Assembly (NCBI GenBank): GCA_963971575.1
Contig: OZ020618.1
Span: 32,280,731 to 32,344,730 of the forward strand
Direction: 5' to 3'
Source of the DNA: Liopterus haemorrhoidalis
Lineage: Eukaryota; Arthropoda; Insecta; Coleoptera; Dytiscidae
DNA: 64,000 nucleotides
The position numbers were made by a program, and so were the translations under genes. Positions 12,610 through 26,960 of this stretch are shown here, piece after piece. The stretch's first letter is position 1, and each line of letters begins with the position of its first letter. The notes under the pieces are model-generated. The model worked only from the letters and a program-made list of their open reading frames with translations. It was not told the origin of the DNA and did no database searches.

Positions 12610-14670
12610 ACTTAAAAACTGGCTAAGCGCAACATGTTTTAGAAGAACATAACACTTATTTTGGTTTCTGACCAAGAATTTTGATATTATTGACAGAAAA
12701 TAGCAACGAAATAGTTGAATTTTCAAAATTCAAGTTTTACTTGAAAACTGGTTAAGCGCAACATGTTTTAGAAGATACATAACACTTATTTTGGTTTCTG
12801 ACCAAGAATTTTGATATTATTGACAGAAAATAGCAACGAAATAGTTGAATTTTCAAAATTCAAGTTTTACTTTAAAACTGGTTAAGCGCAACACGTTTTA
12901 GAAGTACATAACACTTATTTTGGTTTCTGACCAAGAATTTTGATATTATTGACAGAAAATAGCAACGAAATAGTTGAATTTTCAAAATTCAAGTTTTACT
13001 TGAAATCTGGTTAAACGCAACATGTTTTAGAAGATACATAACACTTATTTTGGTTTCTGACCAAGAATTTTGATATTATTGACAGAAAATAGCAACGAAA
13101 TAGTTGAATTTTCAAAATTCAAGTTTTACTTGAAAACTGGTTAAGCGCAACACGTTTTAGAAGTACATAACACTTATTTTGGTTTCTGACCAAGAATTTT
13201 GATATTATTGACAGAAAATAGCAACGAAATAGTTGAATTTTCCAAATTCATGTTTTACTTAAAAACTGGCTAAGCGCAACACGTTTTAGAAGTACATAAC
13301 ACTTATTTTGGTTTCTGACCAAGAATTTTGATATTATTGACAGAAAATAGCAACGAAATAGTTGAATTTTCAAAATTCAAGTTTTACTTCAAAACTGGTT
13401 AAGCGCAACACGTTTTAGAAGTACATAACACTTATTTTGGTTTCTGACCAAGAATTTTGATATTATTGACAGAAAATAGCAACGAAATAGTTGAATTTTC
13501 AAAATTCAAGTTTTACTTGAAAACTGGTTAAGCGCAACACGTTTTAGAAGTACATAACACTTATTTTGGTTTCTGACCAAGAATTTTGATATTATTGACA
13601 GAAAATAGCAACGAAATAGTTGAATTTTCCAAATTCATGTTTTACTTAAAAACTGGCTAAGCGCAACATGTTTTAGAAGAACATAACACTTATTTTGGTT
13701 TCTGACCAAGAATTTTGATATTATTGACAGAAAATAGCAACGAAATAGTTGAATTTTCAAAATTCAAGTTTTACTTGAAAACTGGTTAAGCGCAACATGT
13801 TTTAGAAGATACATAACACTTATTTTGGTTTCTGACCAAGAATTTTGATATTATTGACAGAAAATAGCAACGAAATAGTTGAATTTTCAAAATTCAAGTT
13901 TTACTTTAAAACTGGTTAAGCGCAACACGTTTTAGAAGTACATAACACTTATTTTGGTTTCTGACCAAGAATTTTGATATTATTGACAGAAAATAGCAAC
14001 GAAATAGTTGAATTTTCAAAATTCAAGTTTTACTTGAAATCTGGTTAAACGCAACATGTTTTAGAAGATACATAACACTTATTTTGGTTTCTGACCAAGA
14101 ATTTTGATATTATTGACAGAAAATAGCAACGAAATAGTTGAATTTTCAAAATTCAAGTTTTACTTGAAAACTGGTTAAGCGCAACACGTTTTAGAAGTAC
14201 ATAACACTTATTTTGGTTTCTGACCAAGAATTTTGATATTATTGACAGAAAATAGCAACGAAATAGTTGAATTTTCCAAATTCATGTTTTACTTAAAAAC
14301 TGGCTAAGCGCAACACGTTTTAGAAGTACATAACACTTATTTTGGTTTCTGACCAAGAATTTTGATATTATTGACAGAAAATAGCAACGAAATAGTTGAA
14401 TTTTCCAAATTCATGTTTTACTTGAAAACTGGTTAAGCGCAACACGTTTTAGAAGTACATAACACTTATTTTGGTTTCTGACCAAGAATTTTGATATTAT
14501 TGACAGAAAATAGCAACGAAATAGTTGAATTTTCAAAATTCAAGTTTTACTTAAAAACTGGTTAAGCGCAACACGTTTTAGAAGTACATAACACTTATTT
14601 TGGTTTCTGACCAAGAATTTTGATATTATTGACAGAAAATAGCAACGAAATAGTTGAATTTTCAAAATTC
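12610..14670 (+). repeat. 8-monomer tandem duplication (1034 bp)
   Basis: CTTTAAAACTGG recurs at 12871 and 13905, GGTTAAACGC at 13011 and 14045, and GAAGAACAT at 12645 and 13680, all about 1034 bp apart (8 units plus 2). The limits given are approximate. The duplicate overlaps the left end of block copy 2 (13447-16546), which dates it relative to that block. Confidence 0.78.
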
Positions 14671-16546
14671 AAGTTTTACTTGAAAACTGGTTAAGCGCAA
14701 CACGTTTTAGAAGTACATAACACTTATTTTGGTTTCTGACCAAGAATTTTGATATTATTGACAGAAAATAGCAACGAAATAGTTGAATTTTCAAAATTCA
14801 AGTTTTACTTGAAAACTGGTTAAGCGCAACATGTTTTAGAAGATACATAACACTTATTTTGGTTTCTGACCAAGAATTTTGATATTATTGACAGAAAATA
14901 GCAACGAAATAGTTGAATTTTCAAAATTCAAGTTTTACTTGAAACCTGGTTAAGCGCAACACGTTTTAGAAGTACATAACACTTATTTTGGTTTCTGACC
15001 AAGAATTTTGATATTATTGACAGAAAATAGCAACGAAATAGTTGAATTTTCAAAATTCAAGTTTCACTTGAAAACTAGTTAAGCGCAACACGTTTTAGAA
15101 GTACATAACACTTATTTTGGTTTCTGACCAAGAATTTTGATATTATTGACAGAAAATAGCAACGAAATAGTTGAATTTTCAAAATTCAAGTTTTACTTCA
15201 AAACTGGTTAAGCGCAACACGTTTTAGAAGTACATAACACTTATTTTGGTTTCTGACCAAGAATTTTGATATTATTGACAGAAAATAGCAACGAAATAGT
15301 TGAATTTTCAAAATTCAAGTTTTACTTGAAAACTGGTTAAGCGCAACACGTTTTAGAAGTACATAACACTTATTTTGGTTTCTGACCAAGAATTTTGATA
15401 TTATTGACAGAAAATAGCAACGAATAAGTTGAATTTTCCAAATTCATGTTTTACTTAAAAACTGGCTAAGCGCAACACGTTTTAGAAGTACATAACACTT
15501 ATTTTGGTTTCTGACCAAGAATTTTGATATTATTGACAGAAAATAGCAACGAAATAGTTGAATTTTCCAAATTCATGTTTTACTTGAAAACTGGTTAAGC
15601 GCAACACGTTTTAGAAGTACATAACACTTATTTTGGTTTCTGACCAAGAATTTTGATATTATTGACAGAAAATAGCAACGAAATAGTTGAATTTTCGAAA
15701 TTCAAGTTTTACTTAAAAACTGGTTAAGCGCAACACGTTTTAGAAGTACATAACACTTATTTTGGTTTCTGACCAAGAATTTTGATATTATTGACAGAAA
15801 ATAGCAACGAAATAGTTGAATTTTCAAAATTCAAGTTTTACTTGAAAACTGGTTAAGCGCAACACGTTTTAGAAGTACATAACACTTATTTTGGTTTCTG
15901 ACCAAGAATTTTGATATTATTGACAGAAAATAGCAACGAAATAGTTGAATTTTCAAAATTCAAGTTTTACTTGAAAACTGGTTAAGCGCAACATGTTTTA
16001 GAAGATACATAACACTTATTTTGGTTTCTGACCAAGAATTTTGATATTATTGACAGAAAATAGCAACGAAATAGTTGAATTTTCAAAATTCAAGTTTTAC
16101 TTGAAACCTGGTTAAGCGCAACACGTTTTAGAAGTACATAACACTTATTTTGGTTTCTGACCAAGAATTTTGATATTATTGACAGAAAATAGCAACGAAA
16201 TAGTTGAATTTTCAAAATTCAAGTTTCACTTGAAAACTGGTTAAGCGCAACACGTTTTAGAAGTACATAACACTTATTTTGGTTTCTGACCAAGAATTTT
16301 GATATTATTGACAGAAAATAGCAACGAAATAGTTGAATTTTCAAAATTCAAGTTTTACTTCAAAACTGGTTAAGCGCAACACGTTTTAGAAGTACATAAC
16401 ACTTATTTTGGTTTCTGACCAAGAATTTTGATATTATTGACAGAAAATAGCAACGAAATAGTTGAATTTTCAAAATTCAAGTTTTACTTGAAAACTGGTT
16501 AAGCGCAACACGTTTTAGAAGTACATAACACTTATTTTGGTTTCTG
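13447..16546 (+). repeat. 24-monomer block, copy 2 of 3
   Basis: This block is a copy of 4268-7367 at +9179 and has the same internal 1162-bp duplication (AAACCTGG at 14944 and 16106). It differs by a few private changes, for example GGTTAAACGC at 14045 where copy 1 has GGTTAAGCGC, and CGAATAAGTTG near 15421. Confidence 0.84.
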
Positions 16547-16939
16547 ACCAAGAATTTTGATATTATTGACAGAAACTAGCAACGAAATAGTTGAATTTTC
16601 AAAATTCAAGTTTTACTTGAAAACTGGTTAAGCGCAACACGTTTTAGAAGTACATAACACTTATTTTGGTTTCTGACCAAGAATTTTGATATTATTGACA
16701 GAAAATAGCAACGAAATAGTTGAATTTTCCAAATTCATGTTTTACTTGAAAACTGGTTAAGCGCAACACGTTTTAGAAGTACATAACACTTATTTTGGTT
16801 TCTGACCAAGAATTTTGATATTATTGACAGAAAATAGCAACGAAATAGTTGAATTTTCAAAATTCAAGTTTTACTTGAAAACTGGTTAAGCGCAACACGT
16901 TTTAGAAGTACATAACACTTATTTTGGTTTCTGACCAAG

Positions 16940-19900
16940 AATTTTGATATTATTGACAAAAAATAGCAACGAAATAGTTGAATTTTCCAAATTCATGTTT
17001 TACTTGAAAACTGGTTAAGCGCAACACGTTTTAGAAGTACATAACACTTATTTTGGTTTCTGACCAAGAATTTTGATATTATTGACAGAAAATAGCAACG
17101 AAATAGTTGAATTTTCCAAATTCATGTTTTACTTGAAAACTGGTTAAGCGCAACATGTTTTAGAAGATACATAACACTTATTTTGGTTTCTGACCAAGAA
17201 TTTTGATAGTATTGACAGAAAATAGCAACGAAATAGTTGAATTTTCCAAATTCATGTTTTACTTAAAAACTGGCTAAGCGCAACATGTTTTAGAAGTACA
17301 TAACACTTATTTTGGTTTCTGACCAAGAATTTTGATATTATTGACAGAAAATAGCAACGAAATAGTTGAATTTTCAAAATTCAAGTTTTACTTGAAAACT
17401 GGTTAAGCGCAACACGTTTTAGAAGTACATAACTCTTATTTTGGTTTCTGACCAAGAATTTTGATATTATTGACAGAAAATAGCAACGAAATAGTTGAAT
17501 TTTCAAAATTCAAGTTTTACTTGAAAACTGGTTAAGCGCAACACGTTTTAGAAGTACATAACACTTATTTTGGTTTCTGACCAAGAATTTTGATATTATT
17601 GACAGAAAATAGCAACGAAATAGTTGAATTTTCAAAATTCAAGTTTTACTTGAAAACTGGTTAAGCGCAACACGTTTTAGAAGTACATAACACTTATTTT
17701 GGTTTCTGACCAAGAATTTTGATAGTATTGACAGAAAATAGCAACGAAATAGTTGAATTTTCCAAATTCATGTTTTACTTAAAAACTGGCTAAGCGCAAC
17801 ATGTTTTAGAAGTACATAACACTTATTTTGGTTTCTGACCAAGAATTTTGATATTATTGACAGAAAATAGCAACGAAATAGTTGAATTTTCAAAATTCAA
17901 GTTTTACTTGAAAACTGGTTAAGCGCAACACGTTTTAGAAGTACATAACACTTATTTTGGTTTCTGACCAAGAATTTTGATATTATTGACAGAAAATAGC
18001 AACGAAATAGTTGAATTTTCAAAATTCAAGTTTTACTTCAAAACTGGTTAAGCGCAACACGTTTTAGAAGTACATAACACTTATTTTGGTTTCTGACCAA
18101 GAATTTTGATATTATTGACAGAAAATAGCAACGAAATAGTTGAATTTTCAAAATTCAAGTTTTACTTGAAAACTGGTTAAGCGCAACACGTTTTAGAAGT
18201 ACATAACACTTATTTTGGTTTCTGACCAAGAATTTTGATATTATTGACAGAAACTAGCAACGAAATAGTTGAATTTTCAAAATTCAAGTTTTACTTGAAA
18301 ACTGGTTAAGCGCAACACGTTTTAGAAGTACATAACACTTATTTTGGTTTCTGACCAAGAATTTTGATATTATTGACAGAAAATAGCAACGAAATAGTTG
18401 AATTTTCCAAATTCATGTTTTACTTGAAAACTGGTTAAGCGCAACACGTTTTAGAAGTACATAACACTTATTTTGGTTTCTGACCAAGAATTTTGATATT
18501 ATTGACAGAAAATAGCAACGAAATAGTTGAATTTTCAAAATTCAAGTTTTACTTGAAAACTGGTTAAGCGCAACACGTTTTAGAAGTACATAACACTTAT
18601 TTTGGTTTCTGACCAAGAATTTTGATATTATTGACAAAAAATAGCAACGAAATAGTTGAATTTTCCAAATTCATGTTTTACTTGAAAACTGGTTAAGCGC
18701 AACACGTTTTAGAAGTACATAACACTTATTTTGGTTTCTGACCAAGAATTTTGATATTATTGACAGAAAATAGCAACGAAATAGTTGAATTTTCCAAATT
18801 CATGTTTTACTTGAAAACTGGTTAAGCGCAACATGTTTTAGAAGATACATAACACTTATTTTGGTTTCTGACCAAGAATTTTGATAGTATTGACAGAAAA
18901 TAGCAACGAAATAGTTGAATTTTCCAAATTCATGTTTTACTTAAAAACTGGCTAAGCGCAACATGTTTTAGAAGTACATAACACTTATTTTGGTTTCTGA
19001 CCAAGAATTTTGATATTATTGACAGAAAATAGCAACGAAATAGTTGAATTTTCAAAATTCAAGTTTTACTTGAAAACTGGTTAAGCGCAACACGTTTTAG
19101 AAGTACATAACTCTTATTTTGGTTTCTGACCAAGAATTTTGATATTATTGACAGAAAATAGCAACGAAATAGTTGAATTTTCAAAATTCAAGTTTTACTT
19201 GAAAACTGGTTAAGCGCAACACGTTTTAGAAGTACATAACACTTATTTTGGTTTCTGACCAAGAATTTTGATATTATTGACAGAAAATAGCAACGAAATA
19301 GTTGAATTTTCAAAATTCAAGTTTTACTTGAAAACTGGTTAAGCGCAACACGTTTTAGAAGTACATAACACTTATTTTGGTTTCTGACCAAGAATTTTGA
19401 TATTATTGACAGAAAATAGCAACGAAATAGTTGAATTTTCAAAATTCAAGTTTTACTTGAAAACTGGTTAAGCGCAACATGTTTTAGAAGATACATAACA
19501 CTTATTTTGGTTTCTGACCAAGAATTTTGATATTATTGACAGAAAATAGCAACGAAATAGTTGAATTTTCAAAATTCAAGTTTTACTTGAAATCTGGTTA
19601 AGCGCAACATGTTTTAGAAGATACATAACACTTATTTTGGTTTCTGACCAAGAATTTTGATATTATTGACAGAAAATAGCAACGAAATAGTTGAATTTTC
19701 AAAATTCAAGTTTTACTTGAAAACTGGTTAAGCGCAACACGTTTTAGAAGTACATAACACTTATTTTGGTTTCTGACCAAGAATTTTGATATTATTGACA
19801 GAAAATAGCAACGAAATAGTTGAATTTTCCAAATTCATGTTTTACTTAAAAACTGGCTAAGCGCAACATGTTTTAGAAGTACATAACACTTATTTTGGTT

Positions 19901-21040
19901 TCTGACCAAGAATTTTGATATTATTGACAGAAAATAGCAACGAAATAGTTGAATTTTCAAAATTCAAGTTTTACTTGAAAACTGGTTAAGCGCAACACGT
20001 TTTAGAAGTACATAACACTTATTTTGGTTTCTGACCAAGAATTTTGATATTATTGACAGAAAATAGCAACGAAATAGTTGAATTTTCAAAATTCAAGTTT
20101 TACTTGAAAACTGGTTAAGCGCAACACGTTTTAGAAGTACATAACACTTATTTTGGTTTCTGACCAAGAATTTTGATATTATTGACAGAAAATAGCAACG
20201 AAATAGTTGAATTTTCAAAATTCAAGTTTTACTTGAAAACTGGTTAAGCGCAACATGTTTTAGAAGATACATAACACTTATTTTGGTTTCTGACCAAGAA
20301 TTTTGATATTATTGACAGAAAATAGCAACGAAATAGTTGAATTTTCAAAATTCAAGTTTTACTTGAAAACTGGTTAAGCGCAACACGTTTTAGAAGTACA
20401 TAACACTTATTTTGGTTTCTGACCAAGAATTTTGATATTATTGACAGAAAATAGCAACGAAATAGTTGAATTTTCCAAATTCATGTTTTACTTAAAAACT
20501 GGCTAAGCGCAACATGTTTTAGAAGTACATAACACTTATTTTGGTTTCTGACCAAGAATTTTGATATTATTGACAGAAAATAGCAACGAAATAGTTGAAT
20601 TTTCAAAATTCAAGTTTTACTTGAAAACTGGTTAAGCGCAACATGTTTTAGAAGATACATAACACTTATTTTGGTTTCTGACCAAGAATTTTGATATTAT
20701 TGACAGAAAATAGCAACGAAATAGTTGAATTTTCAAAATTCAAGTTTTACTTGAAAACTGGTTAAGCGCAACACGTTTTAGAAGTACATAACACTTATTT
20801 TGGTTTCTGACCAAGAATTTTGATATTATTGACAGAAAATAGCAACGAAATAGTTGAATTTTCAAAATTCAAGTTTTACTTGAAATCTGGTTAAGCGCAA
20901 CATGTTTTAGAAGATACATAACACTTATTTTGGTTTCTGACCAAGAATTTTGATATTATTGACAGAAAATAGCAACGAAATAGTTGAATTTTCAAAATTC
21001 AAGTTTTACTTGAAAACTGGTTAAGCGCAACACGTTTTAG
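16940..21040 (+). repeat. ~32-monomer block, copy at ~21590-25690 (offset 4651)
   Basis: Rare variants GATAGTATT (17205/21856, 17721/22372, 18883/23534), GACAAAAAATAGC (16957/21608) and AAACTAGC (18251/22902) recur exactly 4651 bp apart (36 units plus 7). Each copy holds a 13-monomer internal duplication of 1678 bp (17205 to 18883; 21856 to 23534), which is therefore older than the 4651-bp event. About four monomers (roughly 21040-21590) sit between the two copies. Ends are approximate. Confidence 0.84.
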
Positions 21041-24000
21041 AAGTACATAACTCTTATTTTGGTTTCTGACCAAGAATTTTGATATTATTGACAGAAAATA
21101 GCAACGAAATAGTTGAATTTTCAAAATTCAAGTTTTACTTGAAAACTGGTTAAGCGCAACACGTTTTAGAAGTACATAACACTTATTTTGGTTTCTGACC
21201 AAGAATTTTGATATTATTGACAGAAAATAGCAACGAAATAGTTGAATTTTCAAAATTCAAGTTTTACTTGAAAACTGGTTAAGCGCAACACGTTTTAGAA
21301 GTACATAACACTTATTTTGGTTTCTGACCAAGAATTTTGATAGTATTGACAGAAAATAGCAACGAAATAGTTGAATTTTCCAAATTCATGTTTTACTTAA
21401 AAACTGGCTAAGCGCAACATGTTTTAGAAGTACATAACACTTATTTTGGTTTCTGACCAAGAATTTTGATATTATTGACAGAAAATAGCAACGAAATAGT
21501 TGAATTTTCAAAATTCAAGTTTTACTTGAAAACTGGTTAAGCGCAACACGTTTTAGAAGTACATAACACTTATTTTGGTTTCTGACCAAGAATTTTGATA
21601 TTATTGACAAAAAATAGCAACGAAATAGTTGAATTTTCCAAATTCATGTTTTACTTGAAAACTGGTTAAGCGCAACACGTTTTAGAAGTACATAACACTT
21701 ATTTTGGTTTCTGACCAAGAATTTTGATATTATTGACAGAAAATAGCAACGAAATAGTTGAATTTTCCAAATTCATGTTTTACTTGAAAACTGGTTAAGC
21801 GCAACATGTTTTAGAAGATACATAACACTTATTTTGGTTTCTGACCAAGAATTTTGATAGTATTGACAGAAAATAGCAACGAAATAGTTGAATTTTCCAA
21901 ATTCATGTTTTACTTAAAAACTGGCTAAGCGCAACATGTTTTAGAAGTACATAACACTTATTTTGGTTTCTGACCAAGAATTTTGATATTATTGACAGAA
22001 AATAGCAACGAAATAGTTGAATTTTCAAAATTCAAGTTTTACTTGAAAACTGGTTAAGCGCAACACGTTTTAGAAGTACATAACTCTTATTTTGGTTTCT
22101 GACCAAGAATTTTGATATTATTGACAGAAAATAGCAACGAAATAGTTGAATTTTCAAAATTCAAGTTTTACTTGAAAACTGGTTAAGCGCAACACGTTTT
22201 AGAAGTACATAACACTTATTTTGGTTTCTGACCAAGAATTTTGATATTATTGACAGAAAATAGCAACGAAATAGTTGAATTTTCAAAATTCAAGTTTTAC
22301 TTGAAAACTGGTTAAGCGCAACACGTTTTAGAAGTACATAACACTTATTTTGGTTTCTGACCAAGAATTTTGATAGTATTGACAGAAAATAGCAACGAAA
22401 TAGTTGAATTTTCCAAATTCATGTTTTACTTAAAAACTGGCTAAGCGCAACATGTTTTAGAAGTACATAACACTTATTTTGGTTTCTGACCAAGAATTTT
22501 GATATTATTGACAGAAAATAGCAACGAAATAGTTGAATTTTCAAAATTCAAGTTTTACTTGAAAACTGGTTAAGCGCAACACGTTTTAGAAGTACATAAC
22601 ACTTATTTTGGTTTCTGACCAAGAATTTTGATATTATTGACAGAAAATAGCAACGAAATAGTTGAATTTTCAAAATTCAAGTTTTACTTCAAAACTGGTT
22701 AAGCGCAACACGTTTTAGAAGTACATAACACTTATTTTGGTTTCTGACCAAGAATTTTGATATTATTGACAGAAAATAGCAACGAAATAGTTGAATTTTC
22801 AAAATTCAAGTTTTACTTGAAAACTGGTTAAGCGCAACACGTTTTAGAAGTACATAACACTTATTTTGGTTTCTGACCAAGAATTTTGATATTATTGACA
22901 GAAACTAGCAACGAAATAGTTGAATTTTCAAAATTCAAGTTTTACTTGAAAACTGGTTAAGCGCAACACGTTTTAGAAGTACATAACACTTATTTTGGTT
23001 TCTGACCAAGAATTTTGATATTATTGACAGAAAATAGCAACGAAATAGTTGAATTTTCCAAATTCATGTTTTACTTGAAAACTGGTTAAGCGCAACACGT
23101 TTTAGAAGTACATAACACTTATTTTGGTTTCTGACCAAGAATTTTGATATTATTGACAGAAAATAGCAACGAAATAGTTGAATTTTCAAAATTCAAGTTT
23201 TACTTGAAAACTGGTTAAGCGCAACACGTTTTAGAAGTACATAACACTTATTTTGGTTTCTGACCAAGAATTTTGATATTATTGACAAAAAATAGCAACG
23301 AAATAGTTGAATTTTCCAAATTCATGTTTTACTTGAAAACTGGTTAAGCGCAACACGTTTTAGAAGTACATAACACTTATTTTGGTTTCTGACCAAGAAT
23401 TTTGATATTATTGACAGAAAATAGCAACGAAATAGTTGAATTTTCCAAATTCATGTTTTACTTGAAAACTGGTTAAGCGCAACATGTTTTAGAAGATACA
23501 TAACACTTATTTTGGTTTCTGACCAAGAATTTTGATAGTATTGACAGAAAATAGCAACGAAATAGTTGAATTTTCCAAATTCATGTTTTACTTAAAAACT
23601 GGCTAAGCGCAACATGTTTTAGAAGTACATAACACTTATTTTGGTTTCTGACCAAGAATTTTGATATTATTGACAGAAAATAGCAACGAAATAGTTGAAT
23701 TTTCAAAATTCAAGTTTTACTTGAAAACTGGTTAAGCGCAACACGTTTTAGAAGTACATAACTCTTATTTTGGTTTCTGACCAAGAATTTTGATATTATT
23801 GACAGAAAATAGCAACGAAATAGTTGAATTTTCAAAATTCAAGTTTTACTTGAAAACTGGTTAAGCGCAACACGTTTTAGAAGTACATAACACTTATTTT
23901 GGTTTCTGACCAAGAATTTTGATATTATTGACAGAAAATAGCAACGAAATAGTTGAATTTTCAAAATTCAAGTTTTACTTGAAAACTGGTTAAGCGCAAC

Positions 24001-25689
24001 ACGTTTTAGAAGTACATAACACTTATTTTGGTTTCTGACCAAGAATTTTGATATTATTGACAGAAAATAGCAACGAAATAGTTGAATTTTCAAAATTCAA
24101 GTTTTACTTGAAAACTGGTTAAGCGCAACATGTTTTAGAAGATACATAACACTTATTTTGGTTTCTGACCAAGAATTTTGATATTATTGACAGAAAATAG
24201 CAACGAAATAGTTGAATTTTCAAAATTCAAGTTTTACTTGAAATCTGGTTAAGCGCAACATGTTTTAGAAGATACATAACACTTATTTTGGTTTCTGACC
24301 AAGAATTTTGATATTATTGACAGAAAATAGCAACGAAATAGTTGAATTTTCAAAATTCAAGTTTTACTTGAAAACTGGTTAAGCGCAACACGTTTTAGAA
24401 GTACATAACACTTATTTTGGTTTCTGACCAAGAATTTTGATATTATTGACAGAAAATAGCAACGAAATAGTTGAATTTTCCAAATTCATGTTTTACTTAA
24501 AAACTGGCTAAGCGCAACATGTTTTAGAAGTACATAACACTTATTTTGGTTTCTGACCAAGAATTTTGATATTATTGACAGAAAATAGCAACGAAATAGT
24601 TGAATTTTCAAAATTCAAGTTTTACTTGAAAACTGGTTAAGCGCAACACGTTTTAGAAGTACATAACACTTATTTTGGTTTCTGACCAAGAATTTTGATA
24701 TTATTGACAGAAAATAGCAACGAAATAGTTGAATTTTCAAAATTCAAGTTTTACTTGAAAACTGGTTAAGCGCAACACGTTTTAGAAGTACATAACACTT
24801 ATTTTGGTTTCTGACCAAGAATTTTGATATTATTGACAGAAAATAGCAACGAAATAGTTGAATTTTCAAAATTCAAGTTTTACTTGAAAACTGGTTAAGC
24901 GCAACATGTTTTAGAAGATACATAACACTTATTTTGGTTTCTGACCAAGAATTTTGATATTATTGACAGAAAATAGCAACGAAATAGTTGAATTTTCAAA
25001 ATTCAAGTTTTACTTGAAAACTGGTTAAGCGCAACACGTTTTAGAAGTACATAACACTTATTTTGGTTTCTGACCAAGAATTTTGATATTATTGACAGAA
25101 AATAGCAACGAAATAGTTGAATTTTCCAAATTCATGTTTTACTTAAAAACTGGCTAAGCGCAACATGTTTTAGAAGTACATAACACTTATTTTGGTTTCT
25201 GACCAAGAATTTTGATATTATTGACAGAAAATAGCAACGAAATAGTTGAATTTTCAAAATTCAAGTTTTACTTGAAAACTGGTTAAGCGCAACATGTTTT
25301 AGAAGATACATAACACTTATTTTGGTTTCTGACCAAGAATTTTGATATTATTGACAGAAAATAGCAACGAAATAGTTGAATTTTCAAAATTCAAGTTTTA
25401 CTTGAAAACTGGTTAAGCGCAACACGTTTTAGAAGTACATAACACTTATTTTGGTTTCTGACCAAGAATTTTGATATTATTGACAGAAAATAGCAACGAA
25501 ATAGTTGAATTTTCAAAATTCAAGTTTTACTTGAAATCTGGTTAAGCGCAACATGTTTTAGAAGATACATAACACTTATTTTGGTTTCTGACCAAGAATT
25601 TTGATATTATTGACAGAAAATAGCAACGAAATAGTTGAATTTTCAAAATTCAAGTTTTACTTGAAAACTGGTTAAGCGCAACACGTTTT

Positions 25690-26960
25690 AGAAGTACATA
25701 ACACTTATTTTGGTTTCTGACCAAGAATTTTGATATTATTGACAGAAAATAGCAACGAAATAGTTGAATTTTCCAAATTCATGTTTTACTTAAAATCTGG
25801 CTAAGCGCAACACGTTTTAGAAGTACATAACACTTATTTTGGTTTCTGACCAAGAATTTTGATATTATTGACAGAAAATAGCAACGAAATAGTTGAATTT
25901 TCCAAATTCATGTTTTACTTGAAAACTGGTTAAGCGCAACACGTTTTAGAAGTACATAACACTTATTTTGGTTTCTGAACAAGAATTTTGATATTATTGA
26001 CAGAAAATAGCAACGAAATAGTTGAATTTTCAAAATTCAAGTTTTTCTTAAAAACTGGTTAAGCGCAACACGTTTTAGAAGTACATAACACTTATTTTGG
26101 TTTCTGACCAAGAATTTTGATATTATTGACAGAAAATAGCAACGAAATAGTTGAATTTTCAAAATTCAAGTTTTACTTGAAAACTGGTTAAGCGCAACAC
26201 GTTTTAGAAGTACATAACACTTATTTTGGTTTCTGACCAAGAATTTTGATATTATTGACAGAAAATAGCAACGAAATAGTTGAATTTTCAAAATTCAAGT
26301 TTTACTTGAAAACTGGTTAAGCGCAACATGTTTTAGAAGATACATAACACTTATTTTGGTTTCTGACCAAGAATTTTGATATTATTGACAGAAAATAGCA
26401 ACGAAATAGTTGAATTTTCAAAATTCAAGTTTTACTTGAAACCTGGTTAAGCGCAACACGTTTTAGAAGTACATAACACTTATTTTGGTTTCTGACCAAG
26501 AATTTTGATATTATTGACAGAAAATAGCAACGAAATAGTTGAATTTTCAAAATTCAAGTTTTACTTGAAAACTGGTTAAGCGCAACACGTTTTAGAAGTA
26601 CATAACACTTATTTTGGTTTCTGACCAAGAATTTTGATATTATTGACAGAAACTAGCAACGAAATAGATGAATTTTCAAAATTCAAGTTTTACTTGAAAA
26701 CTGGTTAAGCGCAACACGTTTTAGAAGTACATAACACTTATTTTGGTTTCTGACCAAGAATTTTGATATTATTGACAGAAAATAGCAACGAAATAGTTGA
26801 ATTTTCCAAATTCATGTTTTACTTGAAAACTGGTTAAGCGCAACACGTTTTAGAAGTACATAACACTTATTTTGGTTTCTGACCAAGAATTTTGATATTA
26901 TTGACAGAAAATAGCAACGAAATAGTTGAATTTTCAAAATTCAAGTTTTACTTGAAAACT
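25690..26960 (+). repeat. ~10-monomer block related to ~35260-36600
   Basis: GTTTTTCTTAAAAACTGG at 26041 recurs at 35610 and AAACCTGG at 26441 recurs at 36010, both +9569. The next shared marker, AAACTAGC, is at 26650 and 36477 (+9827). This copy therefore lacks exactly two monomers (258 bp), the ones carrying TTTCACTTG and CTTCAAAAC in the other copies. Confidence 0.75.
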